DNA from: Thiomicrorhabdus sp.
GTDB lineage: Bacteria > Pseudomonadota > Gammaproteobacteria > Thiomicrospirales > Thiomicrospiraceae
Length of the DNA: 42,933 nucleotides
Reading direction: 5' to 3'
Assembly: GCA_021648625.1 (NCBI GenBank)
Contig: JAKISK010000005.1
Location: forward strand, 1-42,933
Below the pieces are notes generated by a model. The model had not been told where the DNA came from, did no database searches, and was given only the letters and a program-made list of their open reading frames with translations. The first letter of the stretch is position 1; each line of letters begins with the position of its first letter. Made by a program: the position numbers and the translations under genes. Of this stretch, positions 33,008 to 40,495 are shown in pieces.

Positions 33008-34213
33008 TTAACATCCATTTAAATAAATATCGCCTTTTGTATCAATATCAATATCGACTTTGACGAGCGATTCATTTCTACAAGGTCCTTCAATACACTC
33101 TCCATTTTCAACCTTAAAAAAAGCATCGTGTATGGAGCATTTTAGCGTTTTTTCAAAAGGGTTAACGTCAATCTTATAGGCTTCGTCTAACGGTACATTT
33201 TGGTGTGGGCAGTTATTTACATACGCTTTGATTGTGTTCTGATATTTAATCAATAGGATAGAAGGGCTGTTTTCGCTCGCTTTAATCACTTGTGTTTTTG
33301 CATTGCTGAGATGCTTAATATTGGCAATGGGTTTGAGATGATTTTTTTGCAGTAAGTGGTCTAAGCCATGTTGTGTGCATTTTTGTGCGGCAAATTTATT
33401 GGCCTGACTCACAGCCTCTTTAAAATTACTTTTTTGAATTAAGTGATGGATGAGTGCTGCATTAAATGTATCGCCTGCACCTAAGGTATCAATAATAGGA
33501 TGAACTTCTTCCGCTTTAATATGCTGAACTTTTTGTTGAATATCCGAAAACCATACGCCTTGATTGCCCCATGTACATGCTAGTTTTGTATTAGGCGCTT
33601 CTTTTTGAATTTGTGTGAGCAGTTCAAGCCCATTTGAAAAGCCTTTTTCAGTGGCGTAGTGGTGAGAAAATATCACTAAGTTCACTTGATTAAAAAGTGC
33701 TTCAATGCCCTTCCTGCACTTTTCAACTTCAAGCGAGATGGGTTGATGGGTTAAAAAGGTTTTTGCGATATTTATCATTCCAGCAAGGTTTTCGATATTT
33801 CGACCCTCAAAGTGAAGCCAGTCAAATTTTTCCACAGTAATTTTTGCAAAGTGTTCAAAGGTGACTTCGGGTAGCTCTCTATAGTGCACAATAGTTCGTT
33901 GCCCATTTTTTTGATTAAGCGTGATAAATGAGGAAGGGGTTTTTCCTTGAATAAAGGTTTGGATGTGTGCCGTTGATAGATGGCGCGCTTTAAACCCTTT
34001 TAGAATTTGTTTGGCCTCTAAGTCGGTCGCTAATGCACAGCAAATGGCACAGTCATGCCCAAGTTGATTTAAAATATATAATGTATTGTTGATGTTTCCC
34101 CCCGGTGAGAGAGTTTTACTAAGTGCTCTTACCTCTTGGTCTTCTTGAGGGTAGTGCTTGACGGTGAAAATTGTGTCTAATACTGCATTACCAATACCAA
34201 GTATTTTTGCCAT
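33008..34213 (-). CDS. PfkB-family sugar kinase fused to a Rieske [2Fe-2S] domain
   Basis: From the preferred ATG at 34213 the product is 401 aa. Residues 1 to about 290 are a ribokinase/PfkB-type kinase, with LSPGGNINNTLYILNQLG for sugar binding and DTLGAGDTFNAAL with the catalytic base near D247. Residues from about 300 form a Rieske domain with C335-x-H337 (CPHQNVPLDE) and C359-x2-H362 (CSIHDAFF), the right spacing for one cluster. No stop separates the parts. The kinase resembles ketohexokinase-type members; the substrate is unknown. The tracked start at 34405 adds a K/F-rich stretch I think is untranslated. The role of the Rieske part is unknown; redox control of the kinase is one guess. 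Confidence 0.85.
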   Translation of the reverse strand: MAKILGIGNAVLDTIFTVKHYPQEDQEVRALSKTLSPGGNINNTLYILNQLGHDCAICCALATDLEAKQILKGFKARHLSTAHIQTFIQGKTPSSFITLNQKNGQRTIVHYRELPEVTFEHFAKITVEKFDWLHFEGRNIENLAGMINIAKTFLTHQPISLEVEKCRKGIEALFNQVNLVIFSHHYATEKGFSNGLELLTQIQKEAPNTKLACTWGNQGVWFSDIQQKVQHIKAEEVHPIIDTLGAGDTFNAALIHHLIQKSNFKEAVSQANKFAAQKCTQHGLDHLLQKNHLKPIANIKHLSNAKTQVIKASENSPSILLIKYQNTIKAYVNNCPHQNVPLDEAYKIDVNPFEKTLKCSIHDAFFKVENGECIEGPCRNESLVKVDIDIDTKGDIYLNGC

Positions 34214-34499
34214 AATGGGGTTGCCTGCGTTTTTTAAGGGTGATTTTAGTTGGAGACAGTGATTTAGATAGAAAGGCATGGGTTTTCGTATGCCTCGTTG
34301 AAATTGAGATAAGTCTGTAATCTTTGGAGTAAAGTGAATAAAAATGAAAAATTTCTTGACAATGGAATGTTTCAGCTTAAGTTTGCTTGTTGTTTTTAAA
34401 ATCAATATTATTCTTTAACTTGTTGATTATATTATGTATTGTGTTTCTTTATTGTCAGGTTATATTATTTTTTAATTGTGGTTTATTGTACACAAATTC

Positions 34500-34520
34500 T
34501 GTGGATAACTTTGTGAATAA
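34500..34520 (-). promoter_or_regulatory. Two DnaA-box-like 9-mers
   Basis: TGTGGATAA and TGTGAATAA, 3 bases apart and in the same orientation, read TTATCCACA and TTATTCACA on the other strand. Both fit the TTATNCACA DnaA box. Confidence 0.5.
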
Positions 34521-34677
34521 TTCAATAAAAAATGGCTTAAGTGCTTTATCTTAGCTAGATTTTAATAAACTGCTTAAAAAGTGAGCAGCTGGCTTCGTGG
34601 TGTTTTTTGTAAGCGTAAACACTAACTCAATAAGGCTTAGTTCTTGCTTTTTTATACTTAGTTTCCTTGTGTTTTTT

Positions 34678-34798
34678 GTAACTACTCAGCTAGCCCCTGA
34701 AAAAGGTCAACTCGGTGTTAAAAAATGATCATTTACACTTGTAAACTCTTATTTTTCGCCTTGATTTGACCTTTTTCAGGCACCATCTGAGCAGTTAC
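34678..34798. mobile_element. MITE with GTAAC termini and near 8-bp target duplication
   Basis: Terminal inverted repeats of about 33 bp begin GTAACTACTCAG (left) and GTAACTGCTCAG (right, inverted) and share CCTGAAAAAGGTCAA. The flanks TGTTTTTT and TATTTTTT match at 7 of 8 positions. GTAA ends and 8-bp duplications are features of IS66-family elements. The 121-bp interior has no ORF and includes TTTACACTTGTAAA. Confidence 0.72.
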
Positions 34799-34940
34799 TA
34801 TTTTTTAATAGATGTCATTTTGAGGTGACAAATCGAATAAAAAGATTACAATTCCTTTTTGTAAGTTTTATAAAGAGGCCTTTACACGAGAAGGGCGGGA
34901 GAAAAAAGAGATAAAGTTTGGCTGATTGAGGCGGAAAACA

Positions 34941-34970
34941 TGCGAATCCCTAAACATTCGCAAGTTTTTT
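34941..34970 (+). terminator. Terminator-like hairpin in the fnr leader
   Basis: A TGCGAAT/ATTCGCA stem with an 8-base loop is followed after AG by six Ts. It points toward fnr, 83 bases before its start, so it could stop read-through or attenuate fnr. Confidence 0.6.
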
Positions 34971-35052
34971 AACGAAAATCAGGCGTATTTTAGCCTTTTT
35001 TATTCGTGCCTCCTTTCGTGCAAAGATCTCATAAAGATTGAGTAGGTTATTT

Positions 35053-35778
35053 ATGACTGAAATTAAGTCAGCATTTAATGCAAGTTGTCGGAACTGTGGA
35101 TTACAAAAAGTATGTTTTCCGACAGGGTTAGTGAAGTCAGATATTGACCGATTAGATCAAATTGTTGATCGAAAAACACCCCTTAAAAAAGGTGAGTATT
35201 TATTTCAAGCGGACGATGCATTTGTTTCATTGTATGCCATTCGAGCGGGCGTTATAAAGCTGTACTCTTTTTCGGACACTGGCGAGGAGGTTATTCATGG
35301 GTTTTATTTACCAGGGGATGTTTTAGGCGTTGATGCTTTGGCGACTAAGCGACATAATATGAATGCGATTGCAATTGATACGGTAAGTGTGTGTGCATTG
35401 CCATTTGATCAATTGACTGATTTATCATTGAAAATACCGAGTTTGAACCGACAGATTATGATGGTTATGAGTAAGGAGGTGAACGAAGGTCGTTCGCATT
35501 CTGAAATGTTGATTAAGCGAAATGCAGACCAACGTGTGGCTCAATTTATTTGGAGCATGGCTGAGCGTTATCGTACACGTGGTTATGTTTGTGATGAATT
35601 TCGGTTAAATGTGTTACATCGAGATGTTGCCATTCACCTAGGGTTGACGCCAGAAACGGTTTCTCGTATTTTAGCTAAGCTTCACGCTGAAAATATAGTG
35701 ACTTGGAAAAAGAAAGAAGTAAAAATTCATAATGAAGAGGCTTTGAGGGCTTCTGCTGGCAGAAAGGAAGAGGACTAG
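35053..35778 (+). CDS. fnr: FNR-type oxygen-sensing transcription regulator
   Basis: This 241-aa Crp/Fnr regulator carries all four cluster cysteines of a [4Fe-4S] oxygen sensor: C12, C15 and C21 in CRNCGLQKVC, and C114 in VSVCALPF. The cyclic-nucleotide-like sensor domain is followed by a C-terminal helix-turn-helix DVAIHLGLTPETVSRILAKL whose E-x-x-S-R contacts fit TTGAT half-sites. ATG 35053 has AGTAGG upstream and is better than TTG 35038. It should activate anaerobic or microaerobic genes. The long leader with a MITE and a hairpin is unusual. Confidence 0.93.
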   Translation: MTEIKSAFNASCRNCGLQKVCFPTGLVKSDIDRLDQIVDRKTPLKKGEYLFQADDAFVSLYAIRAGVIKLYSFSDTGEEVIHGFYLPGDVLGVDALATKRHNMNAIAIDTVSVCALPFDQLTDLSLKIPSLNRQIMMVMSKEVNEGRSHSEMLIKRNADQRVAQFIWSMAERYRTRGYVCDEFRLNVLHRDVAIHLGLTPETVSRILAKLHAENIVTWKKKEVKIHNEEALRASAGRKEED

Positions 35779-35870
35779 AAGCTCGTCTAATGTTAACGAT
35801 AGCATCTCATTTAACCTAAAAAATAATGCGTGCTTAATTGTACGAGTTTTAAATTGAGTAACTTTATGAA

Positions 35871-36302
35871 ATGAAAAAAATTTCTCGAACAGCATTATTG
35901 CCTTATTCTGCTTTGCAAATGTATAACTTGGTGAACGATGTTGCTGCTTACCCTAAATTTTTACCATGGTGTGGCGCGGCAGAGGTGGCTTTTGAAGCGG
36001 AGAATGAGATGGTGGCGAGAGTCACCATTTCAAAAGCGGGTTTGAGCCAAACGTTTGAAACTAAAAACTATTTAACGCTAGGGGAGCGGATTGAGATGCA
36101 CTTGCTTGAAGGACCCTTTAAGCTCCTTGAGGGAGAATGGGTGTTTAAACCACTGGATGAAAAGGCATGTAAAATTCAGTTTGAAGTGGCATTTGAAGTG
36201 AGTCATGGGGTGTTAAATATGGCGATAGGCACCGTGTTTGAACACATAAGCAGTACATTGGTTGACTCTTTTTGTGAGCGTGCAAAAGTTATTTACGGTT
36301 AG
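35871..36302 (+). CDS. ratA: RatA / COQ10-type START domain protein
   Basis: This 143-aa polyketide-cyclase/START-like protein has the family start KKISRTALLPYSALQMYNLVNDVAAYPKFLPWC and the end SSTLVDSFCERAKVIYG. In E. coli RatA binds 50S subunits in one report, and the family also resembles ubiquinone-binding COQ10. The next gene, rnfH (ratB), is its usual partner, nine bases downstream. No strong ribosome binding site is seen for the ATG at 35871. Confidence 0.92.
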   Translation: MKKISRTALLPYSALQMYNLVNDVAAYPKFLPWCGAAEVAFEAENEMVARVTISKAGLSQTFETKNYLTLGERIEMHLLEGPFKLLEGEWVFKPLDEKACKIQFEVAFEVSHGVLNMAIGTVFEHISSTLVDSFCERAKVIYG

Positions 36303-36310
36303 GTCTGTCT

Positions 36311-36604
36311 ATGGGGAATACAATTCAAATTGAAGTGGCGTATGCGTTAGAGAGTGAGCAATTTCTTTATACCGAAGCGGTTAAAGCGGGGGCTACATTA
36401 CTTGACGCGCTAAAGGCGTCTCAATTGCTTATGGAGTTTCCAGATTTAAATATCGATAAGGTGGGTATTTTTGGTAAGTTGGCAGAGTATGGAACGGTAT
36501 TAAGGGCTGGAGATCGTATTGAAGTGTACCGTCCGTTAAAAGCCGATCCTAGAGATCGGCGGCGAAAGCAGGTGGAGCAGGAACGTAAGAAAGAAAAAGA
36601 GTAA
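36311..36604 (+). CDS. rnfH: RnfH (RatB) family protein
   Basis: This small 97-aa ubiquitin-like fold protein (UPF0125) has IEVAYALESEQFLYTEAVKAGATLLDAL, VGIFGKLAEYGTVLRAGDRIEVYRPL and the basic DPRDRRRKQ tail. It is paired with ratA as in many proteobacteria. Its function is poorly known; no rnf genes are nearby. Confidence 0.92.
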   Translation: MGNTIQIEVAYALESEQFLYTEAVKAGATLLDALKASQLLMEFPDLNIDKVGIFGKLAEYGTVLRAGDRIEVYRPLKADPRDRRRKQVEQERKKEKE

Positions 36605-36640
36605 TGATTTAGCTTCTTCTTGAAATCTAGAGTTTTGGTG

Positions 36641-37090
36641 TTAAAAAAGACCTAAGCCAAGAAAACTATTGTCTTGTTTCAGTTTGATTGTTTTATCGCG
36701 CATTGCCCAGCTTTCTAACATTTCATCTTGATCAAAGTGTATTACTAAATGTTTTGCTGAGTTAGAATGTAGGTCTGTGTTTTTACTGTAAAAAATATAT
36801 TCCCAGTTGTTTGGGTTAAATGGGTCCTTTCCTAAAGGAGGCCCAAGGAGTTCGCGAACTTGGTTTTTGTCTAAGCCGACCTGTAAGCTAGAAACCGCTT
36901 CTTGCGTCATCACATTTCCCTGAGTTAAAGGAGCCTTGTAAGGCTGAAAATAAGAGCAACCTGAGAGTAATGAAAGGGTTAATCCAAGTACAATTAATTT
37001 CCCCCCCCCCTGTGTTGTAGGCGGGTTTGTTTGATCTGATTTTAGTGTGTTCATTTGGTTGTGTAAGTTCTGTTTTGTGAATCGTTTCAT
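36641..37090 (-). CDS. bamE: Outer membrane protein assembly factor BamE
   Basis: This is a lipoprotein component of the Bam complex, 149 aa. The lipobox is LLSGC, followed by the SmpA/OmlA domain (GNVMTQEAVSSLQVGLDKNQVRELLGPPL and NNWEYIFYS). The N-terminal extension of about 30 residues before the signal core is unusually long and contains a C10 run on the plus strand that encodes QGGGK. No in-frame start codon lies between the run and the lipobox, so correct secretion depends on the length of the run. It is divergent from fur, with repeats in between. Confidence 0.9.
   Translation of the reverse strand: MKRFTKQNLHNQMNTLKSDQTNPPTTQGGGKLIVLGLTLSLLSGCSYFQPYKAPLTQGNVMTQEAVSSLQVGLDKNQVRELLGPPLGKDPFNPNNWEYIFYSKNTDLHSNSAKHLVIHFDQDEMLESWAMRDKTIKLKQDNSFLGLGLF
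37001..37010. repeat. C10 tract (G10 on the coding strand) in bamE
   Basis: On the minus strand it reads CACAGGGGGGGGGGAAATTAAT, encoding TQGGGKL between the start codon and the signal sequence. A length change of one base would abolish BamE. Confidence 0.9.
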
Positions 37091-37124
37091 CGTGTATTTA
37101 AGTTCTTGTTATTCGATTATTTAA

Positions 37125-37327
37125 GGTATTACCCCTAATCCCCAGATAGAAATGCGAATTAGAGTGTACCAACAGTAGGCGCTTTTAGGCGAGTAATTGA
37201 TGTGCATAGTGAATGTAAAAAAGACAACGTCACCTTATTGGTGATGAGTCCTTTTTTACATTTGCTAGGTGCGTCAAGGGATTACGCTATAAACGTATTT
37301 TCTATCTGGGGATTAGGGTATTATACA
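37125..37327. repeat. Second inverted pair of dispersed repeats with central hairpin
   Basis: Unit 4 (37125-37155) and unit 5 (37277-37327, reverse) share ACCCTAATCCCCAGATAGAAA and its complement TTTCTATCTGGGGATTAGGG. The centre folds as AATGTAAAAAAG/CTTTTTTACATT (37212-37262) with an inner GTCACC/GGTGAT. This is the same plan as 26171-26341: terminal repeats with an A6/T6-flanked hairpin. Confidence 0.75.
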
Positions 37328-37348
37328 CGCTAAGCTATTTTATGCATA

Positions 37349-37398
37349 AGCAAGGCTTTTGTGCCCTAATCCATACGTCTATCAGGGGAATAGGGATG
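37349..37398 (-). repeat. Degenerate sixth unit of the dispersed repeat
   Basis: Reverse-complemented it reads CCCTATTCCCCTGATAGACGTATG and later CACAAAAGCCTTG. It matches both the CCCTAATCCCCAGATAGA core and the GCGCAAATCCTTG box of unit 1. Confidence 0.55.
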
Positions 37399-37450
37399 AA
37401 TGAAAATAGTTCACCTAACATCGATTAAACGATAAATATTAGAGGATAAA

Positions 37451-37870
37451 ATGAGCGGAGCAGAGCTTAAAAAGTTTGGGTTAAAAGTTACCCTGCCTAG
37501 GGTTAAAATTTTAGAAATTCTTGAGCGAACAGATGATCAGCACCATTTAACCGCAGAAGATGTTTATAAAATATTATTGGAGCAGGGCGAGGAAGTTGGG
37601 CTTGCCACGGTTTATCGTGTATTAACTCAGTTTGAGCAAGCAGGCATTGTCCGTCGTTTAAACTTTGAAAATAATATTTCTATTTTTGAGCTGGATACGG
37701 GTGATAATCATGATCATTTGGTGTGTGTTAAATCGGGAAGGGTAAATGAGTTTGTTGACCCTATTATTGAAGCACGAATTCAAGAAATTGCAAAAGAGAA
37801 TGGGTATGAGGTGTTGAGCCATAGTTTGGTTGTTTATTGCGAAATTAAGGAAGAAAAAAAGGGGCGTTAA
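37451..37870 (+). CDS. fur: Ferric uptake regulator Fur
   Basis: This 139-aa iron-responsive repressor has a winged-helix N-terminus (LKVTLPRVKILEIL, HLTAEDVYKILL, VGLATVYRVLTQFEQAGIV) and a metal-binding dimer domain (DTGDNHDHLVCVKSGRVNEF). The usual CxxC of E. coli Fur is reduced to a single cysteine (CVKS), as I recall for Pseudomonas-type Fur, so it probably lacks the structural zinc site formed by four cysteines. The start has AGAGGA upstream. Confidence 0.95.
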   Translation: MSGAELKKFGLKVTLPRVKILEILERTDDQHHLTAEDVYKILLEQGEEVGLATVYRVLTQFEQAGIVRRLNFENNISIFELDTGDNHDHLVCVKSGRVNEFVDPIIEARIQEIAKENGYEVLSHSLVVYCEIKEEKKGR

Positions 37871-37884
37871 ACGCCCCTTTTTTC
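37858..37884 (+). terminator. Terminator of fur
   Basis: GGGGCGT-TAA-ACGCCCC is followed by a T run. The fur stop codon lies in the loop. An A run before the stem makes it potentially bidirectional for the convergent gene. Confidence 0.9.
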
Positions 37885-37902
37885 TGTTTTTCTTTAAAGC
37901 AA

Positions 37903-38664
37903 TTAAGCGTTAACTTGTTGTTTACGTCGACGGAAGGCCATAAAACCAACCATTCCTAGGCCACCCAGCATTAATGCATAAGTGCTTGGCTCTGGTACAG
38001 GGCTTACCTCTAGACTGAAATTGCGAACTTTATGCCAATCGGTTTTTCCGCCAGTTGCTGCGGTAAAACCAAAGTAAAAATCATCGGCTTGATAGTTTTC
38101 AATCGTGAAATCATCAATAAAGGTTTCGCCATCAATATTGACTGAAATGTCACCATTATCAAAATCAATATGAACATGACGGTAAGAATTGCTGCTTAAG
38201 TTAAAATCAACGTCTTCTTGAATGAGTGCATTCGATGCAGAATTTTGAATCACTGCTACATGGTTAGAACTGCCGCTATCCCAGCTGTTTCGGTATGTAT
38301 CGAATTCAACAGCATATCCTGTCATTCCAGTGAACCCAAGGTTTCCACCGCCAGTTGTTGAGGCATTAGGATCGGTTACCCAAGCAAATGTTAAACCATC
38401 GGCTTCAGAACCCCAGCCCATTTTTATGTCAAACTCCGCACTAAATGAACCGACATTTTCAAATGACATGTTTGTAAAAGCACTTCCTTTTTGCCATTTT
38501 TTATTGGGGGTTAAAATAACGCCGTTGTTTACATGGGATTGGCTTATGTAGGCATCGCCTCCAAGTGTCATATCGGTGTTAAAATCAAAATCCTGCATTG
38601 CCGCTTGCGCTGATGTCGCTGAAATTAGGGCGACGGTTAGTATGGATTGTTTTAAATATTTCAT
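37903..38664 (-). CDS. PEP-CTERM sorted protein with L-type lectin-like domain
   Basis: This 253-aa exported protein has a signal peptide (MKYLKQSILTVALISATSAQA). A concanavalin-type beta-sandwich follows (NVGSFSAEFDIKMGWGSEADGLTFAWV, TGYAVEFDTYRNSWDSGSSNHVAV), resembling legume-lectin domains. The C-terminal sorting tail has VPEPSTYALMLGGLGMVGFMAFRRRKQ. PEP-CTERM tails are cut by an exosortase (EpsH), which is not in the window. It probably serves extracellular polysaccharide or biofilm matrix. It is convergent with fur. Confidence 0.88.
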   Translation of the reverse strand: MKYLKQSILTVALISATSAQAAMQDFDFNTDMTLGGDAYISQSHVNNGVILTPNKKWQKGSAFTNMSFENVGSFSAEFDIKMGWGSEADGLTFAWVTDPNASTTGGGNLGFTGMTGYAVEFDTYRNSWDSGSSNHVAVIQNSASNALIQEDVDFNLSSNSYRHVHIDFDNGDISVNIDGETFIDDFTIENYQADDFYFGFTAATGGKTDWHKVRNFSLEVSPVPEPSTYALMLGGLGMVGFMAFRRRKQQVNA

Positions 38665-38788
38665 TGCAAATAACCTTTTTTAGTTTTAAAAGTAAACTAT
38701 CCCCCTTTGATCTTTACAATGGATAGTTATCCGCATAATTATAGCTATTTTTCTAAGGTTATTTTACTTATTTTACGGCTTATTTTGC

Positions 38789-40459
38789 TTATTTAATCAT
38801 TTGGCAGGCGGTTTTTAGCATCTCTTTAGCATGGCTTAGCGTCTGCTCAGTGACGATTAAGCCGCCCATCATTCTGGCAAGCTCTTCAATGCGTTGCTCC
38901 GTTGAAAGCTCTGTGACGTGTGTGTACGTTTGTTCATGACGCGTTTTTTTTGAAATTTGTAAATGGCAATGGCCGTGAGAAGCCACTTGTGCTAGATGGG
39001 TGATGGACAGTATTTGTTTATGCTGTCCCAGCTGTTGCATTTTTTTGCCTACCACTTCGGCAATACCCCCACCAATACCCACGTCTACTTCGTCAAAGAT
39101 TAACGTCGGCAGGCTTGCGACTTCGGCCGTTGCTACCTGTATGGCGAGGCTGATACGTGATAGTTCGCCACCTGATGCAACCTTAGCCAGAGGTTGTGGT
39201 GGTTGACCTTTGTTGGCGGTTACGTAAAAAGCGGCTTTGTCTAAGCCTGTCGCATTGGGTGTTTCTAATGTTTCTAAGCGTACTTCAAACAGTCCATTGG
39301 GCATTCCAAGTGTTTGCATGCCTTCAGTTACAACCTTTGAGAGTTTTTTAGCGGCCTTTTGGCGAGAGTTTTGTAATTGTATGGCGTGACTTTTAAACTG
39401 AATAAAAGCGTTTTCAATCTCTTGCTTTAAGGTGTCTAAAGAGTGTTCTGATTGCGTTAGTTCCAAAAGTGATTGCTGTAACTGTTGCTGTTTAGTGGTT
39501 AAATCGGATGGGTCAATGTTGTATTTTTTGGCTAAACTAAAAAGCTGAGATAAGCGCTCTTCTATTGTGTTTAAGCGTGGAGGGTCAAGCTCCGTTGCGC
39601 TGGCTTGTTGTTGAATGTCTCCTGCGGCTTCTTGAATTTCAATCAGTGCGCTGTTCAGTTGCGCTAAGTTTGTCTGTGTAAGAGGGGTTACATCTGCAAT
39701 TTGTTTTAAGGAATAAATGGCTTGATTTATTTTTTCGACCGCACCTGACTCGCCTTCAATGGCTTCATAGGCTGTTTGGCAGGAATTTTGAATTTCTTTG
39801 GCGTGTGAGAGCTGATGTTGTTCTTGAGAGAGGGTTTCAAACTCATCTTGTACGGGTTGAATTTCATTAAACTCTGAGTTTTGAAAGTGCAGCAGTTCGA
39901 GTCTATTTTGGTGGTCGGCTTGGCTTTCTAAAAGGGTTTTAAGCTGTAGCTGTAATGCTTGCCATGTTTGATGGTGCTGTTTGCAAGAGGATACCAAGGC
40001 GGAGTGAGCCGCATAGGCATCTAATAAATCGAGCTGTTTTGCATTGGAAAGTAACGATTGATGTTCGTGCTGACCATGAATGTCAATCAGTAAATTACCA
40101 AGCTTTTTAAGCTGGCTGGCGGGAACTGGGCGACTATTTATGTAGGCTTTAGAGCGTCCTTCAGGGGTGACGGTACGTCTTAAAAAACAGTCTTGCTCAT
40201 CGTCCAGTTCGTGCTGTGTTAGCCATGCCTGTACATTTTGTAAGTGTTCAATATTAAACTGGGCGGTCACATCGGCTCGTGGGGTATTGTGGCGCACAAG
40301 GCTGCTGTCGGCACGTTCGCCTAAGCTCAACCCAAGGGCATCCAGTAAAATAGATTTACCTGCACCCGTTTCGCCCGTTAAGGTGCTGAATCCAGCATGA
40401 AAATTAAGTTGTAATTTTTCAATAAGTGCTAAGTTTTGGATGGTGAGTTCTTGAAGCAT
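38789..40459 (-). CDS. recN: DNA repair protein RecN
   Basis: This SMC-like ATPase acts in double-strand break repair, 556 aa. Walker A GETGAGKS is at residues 29-36. A long coiled-coil middle (about 155-370) follows, then the C-terminal signature KVASGGELSRISLAIQ and Walker B LPTLIFDEVDVGIGGGIAEVVG. It lies 36 bases downstream of nadK on the same strand, a common arrangement. I see no clear LexA box between them. Confidence 0.95.
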   Translation of the reverse strand: MLQELTIQNLALIEKLQLNFHAGFSTLTGETGAGKSILLDALGLSLGERADSSLVRHNTPRADVTAQFNIEHLQNVQAWLTQHELDDEQDCFLRRTVTPEGRSKAYINSRPVPASQLKKLGNLLIDIHGQHEHQSLLSNAKQLDLLDAYAAHSALVSSCKQHHQTWQALQLQLKTLLESQADHQNRLELLHFQNSEFNEIQPVQDEFETLSQEQHQLSHAKEIQNSCQTAYEAIEGESGAVEKINQAIYSLKQIADVTPLTQTNLAQLNSALIEIQEAAGDIQQQASATELDPPRLNTIEERLSQLFSLAKKYNIDPSDLTTKQQQLQQSLLELTQSEHSLDTLKQEIENAFIQFKSHAIQLQNSRQKAAKKLSKVVTEGMQTLGMPNGLFEVRLETLETPNATGLDKAAFYVTANKGQPPQPLAKVASGGELSRISLAIQVATAEVASLPTLIFDEVDVGIGGGIAEVVGKKMQQLGQHKQILSITHLAQVASHGHCHLQISKKTRHEQTYTHVTELSTEQRIEELARMMGGLIVTEQTLSHAKEMLKTACQMIK

Positions 40460-40495
40460 TTTATATCTATCTTTGAATTTGTCGTAAGGAATCGG

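Larger units (their letters stand above)
34214..35052. other. Long intergenic region upstream of fnr
   Basis: This gap of about 840 bases holds two DnaA-box-like sites (34500-34520), a 121-bp MITE (34678-34798), a terminator-like hairpin (34941-34970) and the fnr ribosome binding site. I see no coding sequence and no clear FNR box. Confidence 0.7.
37091..37450. other. bamE-fur divergent intergenic region
   Basis: The 360 bases are mostly occupied by three copies of the dispersed repeat. The fur ribosome binding site AGAGGA lies at about 37441. I do not see a clear Fur box. Confidence 0.65.

Noticed and set aside
34214-34405. N-terminal extension of the kinase-Rieske protein
   Set aside because: Basic, F-rich sequence unlike kinase N-termini; MAKILGIGN at 34213 is the normal family start.
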